DNA of 64,000 nt from Actinomyces urogenitalis DSM 15434 (GTDB taxonomy: Bacteria; Actinomycetota; Actinomycetes; Actinomycetales; Actinomycetaceae): NCBI RefSeq assembly GCF_000159035.1, contig NZ_DS999574.1, forward strand, positions 800,160 to 864,159, given 5' to 3'. The translations under genes and the position numbers were made by a program. The notes beneath the pieces were generated by a model that made no database searches, was not told the origin of the DNA, and was given only the letters and a program-made list of their open reading frames with translations. Every line of letters starts with the position of its first letter. The stretch's first letter is position 1. This document shows, piece after piece, positions 8,581 through 17,667 of this stretch.

Positions 8581-10302
8581 TCAGGAGCGGGTTGCCAGCT
8601 CCTGGGAGATAGCGGTGACGATCTGCGAGAAGGAGACCGCGCCGGGGTCGGGGTGTCCCAGAGAGGCGTCGCCGTGGGTCTTGGCGCGTCCCTTGCGGGC
8701 GGCCATGTCTGCAGTGGAGGCCGCAGCCTGGGTGGCGATCTCGGCCGCGTCTCGGAAGGCGGAGGCCAGGTCAGTGCCGGCCTCGCTCATGGCTTGGACA
8801 AAGGGCTCGGTGGCGTCGACCATCGTCTTGTCACCGACCTCGGCCCCGCCGAACTCGGCCACGGCGCGAGCCCCGGCTGCGACCGCCTGGACCAGGTCGC
8901 CGTCGTCGGTCTGGGTCTCGTCGCTCAGGCGTGAGGCGATCGTCTCCAGCGCGCGACCCCACAGGGCGCCGGACGTTCCGCCAGCGCCCTCTGCCCAGGC
9001 CTGGCCGGCCAGGGTCAGCAGCGTGGCTGCTCCGACCTTGGCCTCCAGCGCGGTGTGCGCGGCACTGGCGGCAGCCGTAGCGCCCAGGACCATGCCCTGA
9101 CCGTGGTCGCCGTCCCTGGCGATGGAGCCGAGCTGGCCGAGGGACTCGGCGTTGGCCTTGCAGGTGCGGGCCACGAGGTCAAGCAGCTCGGTCACCCGCC
9201 GTGCCTGAGCCACGGAGGATTCGGCGCCCGGGGTGATCTGGGCGGCGGCGGCGTCCTTGACCTCACGGCGGGCTCCGCTGAGAGAGGCGCCGTCAACCTG
9301 GCCGCGAGTGAAGGCGGGGGTGTAGGCCGGGGCGGTCCACAGCTCCTCCAGCTCCTCGTCCAGGAAGCACACCGTCAGGGAGACTCCGGCCATGTCCAGG
9401 CTCGTGACGGCCTCGTCAACGACGGGGGCCACGATGGTGAGCCCCGCCTGCTCCAGCAGCTCGGCGATGTCCCCGTACAGGACGAAGAGCTCCTCGTACT
9501 TGGCTGCGCCCAGGCCGTTGACGATGACGGCCACGCGGCCGTGGTAGCCGTCCTTGCCGCGCTCGGGCTCCTCAGCCAGCACACCGGAGACCAGGCGCTG
9601 GGCGACCTCGGTGGCTCCCACCAGCTGGTGACTGGACAGGCCGGGCTCACCGTGGATCCCGAGCCCCAGCTCGTAGGTGCCGTCAGCCACCTCGAAGAGG
9701 GGCTCGGTGGCGCCCGGCAGGGTCGGCCCGGAGAAGGCGATGCCGAGGGAACGGGTGAGGTCGTCGGAGCGCCAGGCCAGGGCCTCGACCTGGTCAAGGT
9801 TGTCCCCGCGTGCGGCAGCCGCACCGGCGACCTTGGCCACGATGAGGTCCCCGGCGATACCGCGGCGCTCGTGGTGCTTGTCCGGCTTGCCCGAGGCGAC
9901 GTCGTCGGAGATGGTCACGATGCGAGCATCAATGCCCTCCTCGGCCAGAGCCTTGGCTCCCTGGCCGAACTGGAGGCAGTCGCCGGCATAGTTGCCGAAG
10001 AGCAGGAGCGTGCCGGCTCCGTTGTCCGCCGAGCGGGTCACGGAGATGACCTGCGAGGCAGAGGGGGAGGCGAAGATGTTGCCGCACACGGCACCGTGGG
10101 CGATGCCGGGGCCCACCCAGCCGGCGAAGGCCGGGTAGTGCCCGCTGCCGCCACCGACGACGACGGCGACCTCGCCCTCGGGGGAGGTCGCCGCGCGCAC
10201 GACGCCGCCGTGGACGGGCTGGACCAGGTCAGCGTGGGCGGCGACGAAGCCACGCAGGCTGTCGGCAGCAAAGGTCAGTGGGTCGTTGACCAGGAATGTC
10301 GC
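8581..10302 (-). CDS. DhaK-DhaL fused kinase (dihydroxyacetone/erythrulose kinase type), start codon apparently lost
   Basis: ATP-dependent kinase for dihydroxyacetone or a tetrulose such as erythrulose. The DhaK domain carries VVGGGSGHYPAF and the substrate-binding histidine in LGIHGEPG. The DhaL domain has DGDHGQGM, then the Gly-rich GAGGTSGALWG. The body, about 573 codons, is intact. The start is not: AAGGAG followed by six bases leads to GCG (10300-10302) where ATG or GTG is expected, and no ATG, GTG or TTG lies in frame between the upstream stop (10175-10177) and GTG 10200. That GTG would delete about 34 conserved residues and has no Shine-Dalgarno. The gene probably lost its start by point mutation, in line with the broken genes downstream of it. 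Confidence 0.75.
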   Translation of the reverse strand, partial: ATFLVNDPLTFAADSLRGFVAAHADLVQPVHGGVVRAATSPEGEVAVVVGGGSGHYPAFAGWVGPGIAHGAVCGNIFASPSASQVISVTRSADNGAGTLLLFGNYAGDCLQFGQGAKALAEEGIDARIVTISDDVASGKPDKHHERRGIAGDLIVAKVAGAAAARGDNLDQVEALAWRSDDLTRSLGIAFSGPTLPGATEPLFEVADGTYELGLGIHGEPGLSSHQLVGATEVAQRLVSGVLAEEPERGKDGYHGRVAVIVNGLGAAKYEELFVLYGDIAELLEQAGLTIVAPVVDEAVTSLDMAGVSLTVCFLDEELEELWTAPAYTPAFTRGQVDGASLSGARREVKDAAAAQITPGAESSVAQARRVTELLDLVARTCKANAESLGQLGSIARDGDHGQGMVLGATAAASAAHTALEAKVGAATLLTLAGQAWAEGAGGTSGALWGRALETIASRLSDETQTDDGDLVQAVAAGARAVAEFGGAEVGDKTMVDATEPFVQAMSEAGTDLASAFRDAAEIATQAAASTADMAARKGRAKTHGDASLGHPDPGAVSFSQIVTAISQELATRS

Positions 10303-10371
10303 GGTGAACTCCTTGATGGGCTCCGTCGCATCCTTGCGACGTGCTGCAGGTGTGTCCTGCGTTACGTAAAG

Positions 10372-10383
10372 ATCCTATAGGAT
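10372..10383. promoter_or_regulatory. Palindromic operator ATCCTATAGGAT
   Basis: A perfect 12-bp palindrome in the divergent region between the kinase gene and the GntR regulator. Its position, size and symmetry fit an operator for a GntR/FadR-type dimer controlling both directions. Confidence 0.65.
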
Positions 10384-10474
10384 ATGGAGTGTGGGGTGTC
10401 AAGGGGTGGGATACCCCGTTCCTGATCCCGCTTCCTTGCCGTGTGCAGGTGTGTGCTCCCTTTAAGGTTTTCTC

Positions 10475-11242
10475 ATGTCTCCCACCCCTGTCCCGCAGCC
10501 TGCCTTTGAGCCGATTCCGGCGCGGGGCCTGACCGATGACGTCTATGACACGCTCCTCGACATGCTCACTTCGGGTGTCTTTGAGCCTGATGCTCCGCTC
10601 TACATTGATCGACTGGCTAGGAGCCTGCAGGTCTCTCCGACTCCGGTCAGGGAGGCGCTGGCTCGGCTGGAGTCAACCGGGCTGATCAGCCGCACGACTC
10701 GTCGTGGTTACCGGGTGGCGCCTCCGATGTCAGCGGAGCAGATGCGAGAGCTGGTGGAGGCGCGGCTTGTGCTGGAAGCCGGTGCGCTAGAACGTGCGCT
10801 AGAAGATAAGGAAGCCCTCGTCGCCGATCTTCGCTCAGCGTGGGAGCGGCACAGGGCTGAGGCAGAGAAATTCTCTGACCCCACACTGGTCTTCGACGTT
10901 CAGGCAGTGCACGAGTACTTCGAGATCGACTGGTCTTTTCACCAGGCGATCCTCGATCACTGTGGGAACCGGTACATCAACCGGTCGGTCAACGCTCTTT
11001 CCTTCTCGGTTCACCGCATGCGTCAGACGATCGGGGCTGGCGCCACTGACGCACCAATTGCTGTGGCGGAGCACGCTGCGATCCTGCGGGCTCTGGAGGA
11101 AGGGCGCGATGAGGACGCTCTAGACGCCTTGGCTAGTCACCTGCGCAATGTAGCCGCGCGCTCGACGCAGAAGGACGAAGGCGTGGATGAGGGAGTTGGC
11201 GACGTGCGGAAGGACGGCAGAAGCGGGAGACGGACTGTCTAA
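10475..11242 (+). CDS. GntR-family transcriptional regulator (FCD/FadR subfamily)
   Basis: The N-terminal winged helix-turn-helix (about residues 15-80) contains LARSLQVSPTPVREALARLE and the wing RGYRV. The C-terminal FCD ligand domain shows the metal-binding type signature in EIDWSFHQAILDH. Length is 255 residues, normal for the subfamily. It is divergent from the kinase of the decayed operon with a palindrome in between, so it was probably that operon's sugar- or acid-responsive repressor. The gene itself is intact. Its stop overlaps the stop of the convergent LacI gene by four bases, leaving no room for a terminator. Confidence 0.9.
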   Translation: MSPTPVPQPAFEPIPARGLTDDVYDTLLDMLTSGVFEPDAPLYIDRLARSLQVSPTPVREALARLESTGLISRTTRRGYRVAPPMSAEQMRELVEARLVLEAGALERALEDKEALVADLRSAWERHRAEAEKFSDPTLVFDVQAVHEYFEIDWSFHQAILDHCGNRYINRSVNALSFSVHRMRQTIGAGATDAPIAVAEHAAILRALEEGRDEDALDALASHLRNVAARSTQKDEGVDEGVGDVRKDGRSGRRTV

Positions 11243-12255
11243 CTGATTGGGCGCAGTGAGGCTCCTGCATGGAACAAGGGGGAGATGGTCTGTAGGCCCT
11301 GGTTGAGGTTGCGGGGGCTTCCCTCAAGCGTGTTGATGAGGATCTCGATCGCGGTGGAGACCACTGTAGGTACGTCCGCATCGAAGTAGGTGTAGTCGAT
11401 CTCCGTGTGGGGCGAGTCTGCCGGGTGCGCGGCTGCCACGAGTGAGACGTCCTCGCCGGGAGTCAGGCCGAGGGCGAGCAGGGCGTTGGCGGCGTCGTCG
11501 GCGCACAGCGTCGGGCCTGTGATGACGGCGGACAGGTGGGGGTGGGACTGAAGAGCCGTGCTGATCGCTTCTCGCATCGGGGCAAGACCTCGTTGGACCT
11601 GTGCCGGTATGAGATCGCAGCCGCGGCGTGCGGCCTGAGCCGTCAGTGTGTGGTCAAAGCGGTGCGAGAATCCCATGGCGCACACGTGCTCCGAGGCGCT
11701 GGTCAGAATCAGGGTCTCGGTGTGCCCACGATCAGCAATGAGGTCGATGCAGCGCTCAGCGATCTCCTCGAAGCTGGTGTCGACCGCTGTCACGTCGGAG
11801 TCGTGGCTGGTACCGATGAAGATCGACGGGATGCGCGCCTCGTGGGCCTGGAGCACGCGAGGGTCAGAGTCGAGCACGTCCATAATCACCAGCCCGTCGC
11901 ACTGGGCGGAGTCGATGAGACGGCGCATTCCCTCGATGCCCTCCTCTGAGGAGGCCATGAGGAGCTCGTAGTCGTACTTGCGGCAGGCGGCGGCGATCGA
12001 GACGACGTAGCGGTACTGGTTCGCGGTGTCCGTGAGTGCGTGGTAGGGCACGACGGTGCCGATGATGCCGCTGCGCCGACTCCTTAAGGCGCGGGCGCTG
12101 ACGTGGGGTCGGTAGCCCAGCTCGTCCATGGCCGCCAGGACACGCGCCTCGGTGTCTGGTGCGACGAACCGCTTGCCGCTCAGGACGTAGGAGACCGTCG
12201 ACTGCGAGACGCCGGCGGCCTCGGCAACATCGCGGCTGGTGACGGAAGTGGCCAT
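11239..12255 (-). CDS. LacI-family regulator, probably of the alpha-xylosidase operon
   Basis: The helix-turn-helix starts at residue 5 (TSRDVAEAAGVSQSTVSYVL), followed by the hinge LRSRRSGIIGTVVP and a periplasmic-binding-protein-like sensor domain. The frame is open upstream, but ATG 12255 (MATSVTSRD) puts the HTH in the standard place and gives 338 residues. It is divergent from an ABC importer plus GH31 operon, with a perfect 20-bp palindrome in the gap (12412-12431). The likely role is substrate-relieved repression of that operon. Confidence 0.9.
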   Translation of the reverse strand: MATSVTSRDVAEAAGVSQSTVSYVLSGKRFVAPDTEARVLAAMDELGYRPHVSARALRSRRSGIIGTVVPYHALTDTANQYRYVVSIAAACRKYDYELLMASSEEGIEGMRRLIDSAQCDGLVIMDVLDSDPRVLQAHEARIPSIFIGTSHDSDVTAVDTSFEEIAERCIDLIADRGHTETLILTSASEHVCAMGFSHRFDHTLTAQAARRGCDLIPAQVQRGLAPMREAISTALQSHPHLSAVITGPTLCADDAANALLALGLTPGEDVSLVAAAHPADSPHTEIDYTYFDADVPTVVSTAIEILINTLEGSPRNLNQGLQTISPLFHAGASLRPIS

Positions 12256-12411
12256 CTGTGTCTCCGGGGCGTGTGGTGGGGTCGAAAGGGAAGCGCAAGA
12301 TTGTCTTGCGGTCAACTTATTCTCACGATACATCCGTGACACGGAGCACGGCGACGAGGCTGTGCCCAACCCCATTAAATCATCGTCCGAGGCACTGAAG
12401 GATCAGATTCA

Positions 12412-12431
12412 ATACGTATGCGCATACGTAT
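12412..12431. promoter_or_regulatory. Perfect 20-bp palindromic operator before the GH31 importer operon
   Basis: ATACGTATGCGCATACGTAT reads the same on both strands. It sits about 45 bp before the start of the binding-protein gene and about 155 bp from the divergent LacI gene. Size, central CG and location fit a LacI-family operator for the regulator at 11239-12255. Confidence 0.75.
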
Positions 12432-12475
12432 GCGGCTGAGATTTCAGCGTTTTGACGAGGAGGAAGGATCCACTC

Positions 12476-13729
12476 ATGTCTGCAACGATGCCCATGACCT
12501 CGATCGCCCGTCGCCGTCTCCTCCAGGGCACCGCCCTTGCACTGGCCGCCGTGCCGCTGGCCGCCTGTGGCGGAGGCGGTGGTACCAAGTCCGGCTCTGG
12601 CGACGTCACCACCCTGAAGATCCTTGACTACTACGCCGACGACCCCGACAACGGCATCTTCGCTGAGACGCTGGAGGCGGCGGCCAAGAAGGTTGGCGTC
12701 ACGATTGAGCGTGAGACTGTCAACGGTACGAGCCTGATCCAGAAGGTCCTGCAGATGAGCTCCTCACGGACTCTGCCTGACCTGCTCATGCTGGACAACC
12801 CTGACCTGCAGCAGATCGCGGCGACCGGCGCGCTGACGCCTCTGGGTGATCTCGGTTTCAAGGCGGACGGTTTCATTGACGGGTTCGTGGGTGCTGGTAC
12901 CTATGACGGTGAGCTCTACGGCATGGGTCCGTGTGCCAACACCCTCGGTCTGTACTACAACAAGGACCTGCTTGACGCGGCGGGCGTTGCCGTGCCGACC
13001 ACCTGGGACGAGCTCAAGGCCGCCGCGAAGACGCTGACGAGTGGCGACACCTACGGCATCGCCTTCTGCGCGAAGGCGTCCTATGAGGGCTCTTGGCAGT
13101 TCCTGCCCTTCTTCTGGTCAGCCGGCGCGGACGAGACTGACATTGCTACTCCCGAGGCTGCCAGTGCTCTCCAGCTGTGGGTTGATCTCGTGCGGGAGGG
13201 GTCGGCGTCGGAGTCCGTTCTCAACTGGTCCGAGACCGAGCTTGGTGAGCAGTTCACCTCCGCCAAGGCCGCCATGGTCATTGACGGCCCATGGCTGACG
13301 ACGACCTTTGACAAGTCTGACGTCAACTGGGCGGTGGCTGAGATCCCGGTTCCGGCTGCGGGTGACACGGCGGTCGCACCGCTGGGCGGTGAGCTGTGGA
13401 CGATCCCCCAGACCGGTGACCAGGCCAAGCAGGCCAAGGCCATGGAGCTGCTGCAGGCTCTCCTGGACGACGACACGGTTCTGGATCTCAACACCACCCG
13501 CTTCACCATCCCCACGAAGGAAGCTGTCGACGCCGCCTACATCGAGGCGCTGCCTCAGATGGAGTCGCTGGTCACCGCCGTGAACAACGGCCGCTCGCGC
13601 ACTGCCCAGCTTGGTGAGGCGTGGCCCAAGACCGCCGAGGCGCTCTACAACGCGATCCAGTCGGCGCTGACGGGCAAGGAAGAGCCTCTGGCCGCACTAG
13701 AGACAGCCAAGTCTGACTTCCTGTCCTGA
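12476..13729 (+). CDS. ABC sugar-binding lipoprotein (family 1 solute-binding protein)
   Basis: Extracellular substrate receptor of the importer encoded by the next two genes. The signal peptide has an RRR twin-arginine-like region and the lipobox LAAC (about residues 10-30), so it should be a membrane-anchored lipoprotein. The rest, about 390 residues, is a maltose-binding-protein-like fold (MYNKDL-type segment YYNKDLLDAAGVAVPTTWDEL). ATG 12476 is chosen over an upstream in-frame ATG because AGGAGGAAGG stands at the right distance. The alpha-xylosidase at the end of the operon suggests a xylosylated glucan oligosaccharide as cargo. Confidence 0.9.
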   Translation: MSATMPMTSIARRRLLQGTALALAAVPLAACGGGGGTKSGSGDVTTLKILDYYADDPDNGIFAETLEAAAKKVGVTIERETVNGTSLIQKVLQMSSSRTLPDLLMLDNPDLQQIAATGALTPLGDLGFKADGFIDGFVGAGTYDGELYGMGPCANTLGLYYNKDLLDAAGVAVPTTWDELKAAAKTLTSGDTYGIAFCAKASYEGSWQFLPFFWSAGADETDIATPEAASALQLWVDLVREGSASESVLNWSETELGEQFTSAKAAMVIDGPWLTTTFDKSDVNWAVAEIPVPAAGDTAVAPLGGELWTIPQTGDQAKQAKAMELLQALLDDDTVLDLNTTRFTIPTKEAVDAAYIEALPQMESLVTAVNNGRSRTAQLGEAWPKTAEALYNAIQSALTGKEEPLAALETAKSDFLS

Positions 13730-13735
13730 CAGCGA

Positions 13736-13762
13736 GGCCGGGGCCGCAGGCGGGCCCCGGCC
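13736..13762 (+). terminator. Hairpin between the binding-protein and permease genes
   Basis: GGCCGGGGCC (13736-13745) pairs with GGCCCCGGCC (13753-13762), ten perfect pairs with a seven-base loop, directly after the binding-protein stop. Without a T tract it is more likely an attenuator or 3'-end stabiliser that raises binding-protein over permease expression. Confidence 0.6.
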
Positions 13763-13789
13763 CGCGACTGACGAGAAAGGAGCGCAACG

Positions 13790-14704
13790 GTGCCGTCTGA
13801 AACGATCCGACCAGCACGCCGTCGTCAGCAACGACGCGAGGAGCTGGCGAAATGGGCCTTCCTGACCCCCGCAATTGCCTTCCTGCTGTTGTTCTTCGGC
13901 TATCCGATCATCAAGAACGTCACGATGAGCCTGCAGGAGTACACGACCAAGACCTTCTACACCGGTGAGGCACCCTTCGTTGGGCTGGACAACTACATCG
14001 CGGTCATCCGGTCCTCGGTCTTCACCACTGCCCTGCTGAACACGGTTCTGTTCACCGTCGGATCCATCATCGGGCAGTTCACCATCGGTCTGGCGTTGGC
14101 AGTCTTTTTCAAGAAGCGTTTTCCGCTCAGCGGCGTCATGCGCTCGCTCCTGCTGCTGCCCTGGCTGCTTCCGATGATTGTCTCCAGCGCCATCTGGAAG
14201 TGGATGCTGGACAAGGACAGTGGCGTCATCAACCAGCTCCTCGGCTTACTCCACATCGACGCTGTGCCGTGGTTGACGAGCACCTCTGTAGCGCTGATTG
14301 CCGTCATCATGGTCAATATCTGGCTCGGTATCCCCTTCAACATGACCATCCTCTACTCCGGGCTCCAAGACATCCCGGACGAGCTGTACGAGGCCGCGGC
14401 ACTGGACGGAGCCGTGGGATGGAAGGCCTTCCGCAACGTCACCTGGCCTCTGCTGCGCCCGGTGGTCTCGGTGGTCCTCATTCTTGGCGTGGTCTACACC
14501 CTCAAGGTTCTTGACATCATCCTGGGCCTGACTGGAGGCGGACCCTCTAACGCCACGGAGACGCTGGCGACGCAGTCCTACAAGCTCTCCTTCGCCAACT
14601 TCGAGTTCGGTCAGGGAGCGGCACTGGGCAACATCCTCGTGATCATCGCCCTCGTCTTCGCACTGGTCTACCTGCGGGTCACCCGCTCCAGCAACCAGGA
14701 CTGA
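13790..14704 (+). CDS. ABC sugar permease, MalF/UgpA type
   Basis: Inner-membrane permease of about 304 residues with six predicted membrane helices (first around residues 23-42). The cytoplasmic EAA loop that docks the ATPase is visible near residue 200 (ELYEAAALDGA). It starts at GTG 13790 after AAAGGAG. It sits between the binding protein and a second permease; no ATPase gene is in the operon. Confidence 0.9.
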   Translation: MPSETIRPARRRQQRREELAKWAFLTPAIAFLLLFFGYPIIKNVTMSLQEYTTKTFYTGEAPFVGLDNYIAVIRSSVFTTALLNTVLFTVGSIIGQFTIGLALAVFFKKRFPLSGVMRSLLLLPWLLPMIVSSAIWKWMLDKDSGVINQLLGLLHIDAVPWLTSTSVALIAVIMVNIWLGIPFNMTILYSGLQDIPDELYEAAALDGAVGWKAFRNVTWPLLRPVVSVVLILGVVYTLKVLDIILGLTGGGPSNATETLATQSYKLSFANFEFGQGAALGNILVIIALVFALVYLRVTRSSNQD

Positions 14705-14717
14705 GAGGCAGCAACGA

Positions 14718-15536
14718 ATGCGACACTCAAGCAACCGCACCTGGTTCCACGTGGTGCTGGGCCTGTTCTTCCTGGCCCTCATGCTCTTCCCCGTCTACTG
14801 GATGGTCAACGCCTCCTTGCAGCCGGGCGTGGCCACCGTTGACCTCAGCTGGTTCCCGGTCCGTCCGAGCCTGGACGGCTACCGTTCAGCCTTTGCCAGT
14901 CAGGGAGCCAACCTGGTGACCAGCCTCGTGGTCGCTGTCGGAGCCACGGTGCTCAGCCTGGTGATTTCGACTCCTGCGGCCTACGCGCTCTCGCTGTATC
15001 GCGTGCGCGGGTCCGCACTGGTCATGTTCGCCTTGCTCATCAGCCAGATGATCCCGGGCATCGTCATCGCCAACGCCCTGTACTCGGCCTACAACGACCT
15101 GGGCATCCTCAACACCACGCTGGGCCTCATTCTTGCTGACTCCGCCCTGGGCGTTCCCTTCTCCATCCTGATCATCCAGGCTTTCATGCGGGCGATCCCG
15201 ATGTCCGTGCTGGAGGCCGCCAGGGTCGACGGTGCCGGGCGCTTCCGTACCTTCTTCTCCATCGTGCTGCCGCTGAGCACCAACGCCGTCATTACGGCGG
15301 CGCTGTTCAGCTTCCTGTTCGCGTGGAGCGACTTCCTCTTCGCCCTGGCCCTGAACTCCAACTCCGCGGCTCGCCCAGTCACCTTGGGTATTTACCAGTT
15401 CATCGGTGGCTACGTCGCTGACTGGGGCTCGGTTATGGTGACGGCGACCATGGCCTCGCTCCCTGCTGCCGTCCTGCTCGTGGTGGCACAGAAGTACGTG
15501 GCCGCAGGAGCGACCGGAGGGGCGGTGAAGGCCTGA
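14718..15536 (+). CDS. ABC sugar permease, MalG/UgpE type
   Basis: The partner permease, 272 residues, six membrane helices starting near residue 12 (VVLGLFFLALMLFPVYWMV). The EAA loop is SVLEAARVDGAGRFRTFF. The C-terminal end GATGGAVKA is typical of MalG-like subunits. Its start is 13 bp after the first permease, so the two are probably translationally linked. Confidence 0.9.
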   Translation: MRHSSNRTWFHVVLGLFFLALMLFPVYWMVNASLQPGVATVDLSWFPVRPSLDGYRSAFASQGANLVTSLVVAVGATVLSLVISTPAAYALSLYRVRGSALVMFALLISQMIPGIVIANALYSAYNDLGILNTTLGLILADSALGVPFSILIIQAFMRAIPMSVLEAARVDGAGRFRTFFSIVLPLSTNAVITAALFSFLFAWSDFLFALALNSNSAARPVTLGIYQFIGGYVADWGSVMVTATMASLPAAVLLVVAQKYVAAGATGGAVKA

Positions 15537-15629
15537 CGTCCCTGACACCCCTGGCGCTGGGGCCGGTATGACTGCCCAGACCATGTCCACTCATCATCAT
15601 CTTTGACCCTAGGAGCGAAGGAGCTTCAT

Positions 15630-17633
15630 ATGCTGGAGTACACAGCAATCCAGGACGGCTTTGAGGTTCGGCACGAGCACGAGGTGCTGCGTGTGGAACA
15701 GTGGGGGCCGGATTCTGTACGTGTTCGCGCCGCGCAGCACCAGATCCCTGCCAGTGACGTCGGCGCGCTGGAGGAACGGCCACAGGGTCTGCCTGCAGTC
15801 AGTGCTGCGCAGGAGGAGGACGGAAGTGTCCGCTTCGTCGTCGGCAAGCTGACTGTGCGTGCCCGCCTGGACTCGGGCGACGGCAAGCCTGCTGTCATGC
15901 TGGAGTTCTTGCGCAGCTCGGACGGCACTGAGCTGCTGGCCGAGAAGCGCGAGCACTTCTGGTGGCCCGGTTCCCACGTGTTCTACGGACAGCGCTCGGG
16001 CCTGTACGAGATCCACCAGCAGTTCAAGGCCTACGAGGGAGAGCGCGTCTACGGCCTGGGCCAGCACCAGCACGGGCGACTGGACCACAAGGGCCTGGTC
16101 ATCGACCTGGTCCAGCGCAACACCGAGGTCAACATCCCCTTCTACCTGTCCAACCGCGGCTATGGCTTCCTGTGGAACAACCCCGCCGTCGGGCGCGTGG
16201 AGTTCTCCGACGACGCCACGCGCTGGGTTGCGGATGCCGCGCCGGGCCTGGACTACTGGGTGACGGCCGGTGAGAACCCGGCGGAGATCATGTCTCACTA
16301 CGCTGACGCCGTCGGGCACGCCCCGCAGCTGCCGGAGTGGGCCTCGGGCTTCTGGCAGTGCAAGCTGCGCTACCTCAGCCAGCAGGAGATTCTTGATGTT
16401 GCCCGCGAGCACAAGCGCCGTGGTCTGCCGCTGTCCGTGATCGTGACGGACTTCTTCCACTGGACAGCGATGGGCGACTACAAGTTCGACCCCGAGGAGT
16501 ACCCGGACCCTGAGGCCATGATCCGCGAGCTGGACGAGATGGGTGTCAAGCTCATGGTCTCCATCTGGCCGACGATCTCGCCGCTGTCCGAGAACTATGA
16601 CGAGATGCACGCACGTGGCCTGCTCGTGGGGGCGGACCAGGGGGTGGAGTTCCACCAGGACATCCACGACAAGAAGATGCCGCGCTCGCTGCCGGTGTCC
16701 TTCTACGACCCGACCAACCCGCGCTCGCGCAAGTTCCTGTGGGACACCGTCAAGCGCAACTACTTCGACCTGGGCGTGCGCGTGTGGTGGCTGGACGCCT
16801 GCGAGCCCGAGCTCAACCCTGGCCACCCGAAGAACCTGTCCTTCTACGCTGGTCCTGGTGCCGCGGTGGCCAACATCTACCCGCGTGACAACGCGCGCAC
16901 CTTCTACGAGGGCAACCGCGAGGCGGGGGAGGAGCCGACTGTCCTGCTGTGCCGTTCGGCTTGGGCTGGCCAGGCGAAGTTCGGAGCGGCGGTGTGGTCC
17001 GGGGACATCCCGCCGACCTGGGACTCTCTGGCTCGTCAGATCCGGGCAGGACTGAGCATCGGAATGTCCGGGATCCCGTGGTGGACCACGGATATTGGTG
17101 GCTTCCATGGAGGTGACCCCTCCGACCCGGACTACCAGGAGCTGTACGCCCGCTGGTTCGCCTTCGGTACCTTCTGCCCGCTCTTCCGCCTGCACGGTCA
17201 CCGCGAGCCTCGCGGGGAGCTCGAGTCGCCCATGAGCGGTGGCCCCAACGAGGTGTGGAGCTATGGCGAGCGCTGCCTGGAGATCTCGCGCGAGCACATG
17301 GAGCTGCGCGAGAAGCTGCGGCCTTACATCGCCACGGTCATGACCGAGGCTGCCGAGCAGGGGACGCCGGCCATGCGCACGCTCTTCCTGCAGTTCCCCG
17401 AGGACGAGGCTGCCTGGGAGATCGACGACGAGTTCATGCTTGGCTCAGACCTGCTCGTGGCTCCCGTGCTGGAGGCTGGGGTCAGCGAGCGTGAGGTCTA
17501 CCTGCCGGCTGGTGCGCGCTGGGTCGAGATTCACTCCGGTGAGACCTTCGACGGCGGTCAGCGGGTGACGGTGGCCGCACCGTATGAGTACATTCCGGTC
17601 TTCCGCCGCGAGGGCGCGGAGATCGGGATCTGA
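15630..17633 (+). CDS. GH31 alpha-xylosidase (possibly alpha-glucosidase)
   Basis: Retaining glycosidase that removes alpha-linked xylose (or glucose) from the non-reducing end of oligosaccharides. The nucleophile Asp389 lies in WWLDACEPE, a form common in xylosidase-type GH31. The acid/base Asp459 is in WSGDIPPTW. The protein has 667 residues with an N-terminal beta-sandwich, a TIM barrel and C-terminal beta domains. ATG 15630 follows AAGGAG by six bases; the frame also opens 27 bases earlier without a good site. No signal peptide is seen, so it acts on imported sugars. Operon context and motif favour xyloglucan or isoprimeverose units; substrate is inference. Confidence 0.88.
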   Translation: MLEYTAIQDGFEVRHEHEVLRVEQWGPDSVRVRAAQHQIPASDVGALEERPQGLPAVSAAQEEDGSVRFVVGKLTVRARLDSGDGKPAVMLEFLRSSDGTELLAEKREHFWWPGSHVFYGQRSGLYEIHQQFKAYEGERVYGLGQHQHGRLDHKGLVIDLVQRNTEVNIPFYLSNRGYGFLWNNPAVGRVEFSDDATRWVADAAPGLDYWVTAGENPAEIMSHYADAVGHAPQLPEWASGFWQCKLRYLSQQEILDVAREHKRRGLPLSVIVTDFFHWTAMGDYKFDPEEYPDPEAMIRELDEMGVKLMVSIWPTISPLSENYDEMHARGLLVGADQGVEFHQDIHDKKMPRSLPVSFYDPTNPRSRKFLWDTVKRNYFDLGVRVWWLDACEPELNPGHPKNLSFYAGPGAAVANIYPRDNARTFYEGNREAGEEPTVLLCRSAWAGQAKFGAAVWSGDIPPTWDSLARQIRAGLSIGMSGIPWWTTDIGGFHGGDPSDPDYQELYARWFAFGTFCPLFRLHGHREPRGELESPMSGGPNEVWSYGERCLEISREHMELREKLRPYIATVMTEAAEQGTPAMRTLFLQFPEDEAAWEIDDEFMLGSDLLVAPVLEAGVSEREVYLPAGARWVEIHSGETFDGGQRVTVAAPYEYIPVFRREGAEIGI

Positions 17634-17667
17634 CTGACTGCTGCTTAACCGATCGCTGAGCGGTAAT

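Noticed and set aside
8581-10200. GTG 10200 as the true kinase start
   Set aside because: It has no Shine-Dalgarno and would delete about 34 residues that match the DhaK N-terminus (FAADSLRGFVAAHADLVQP).
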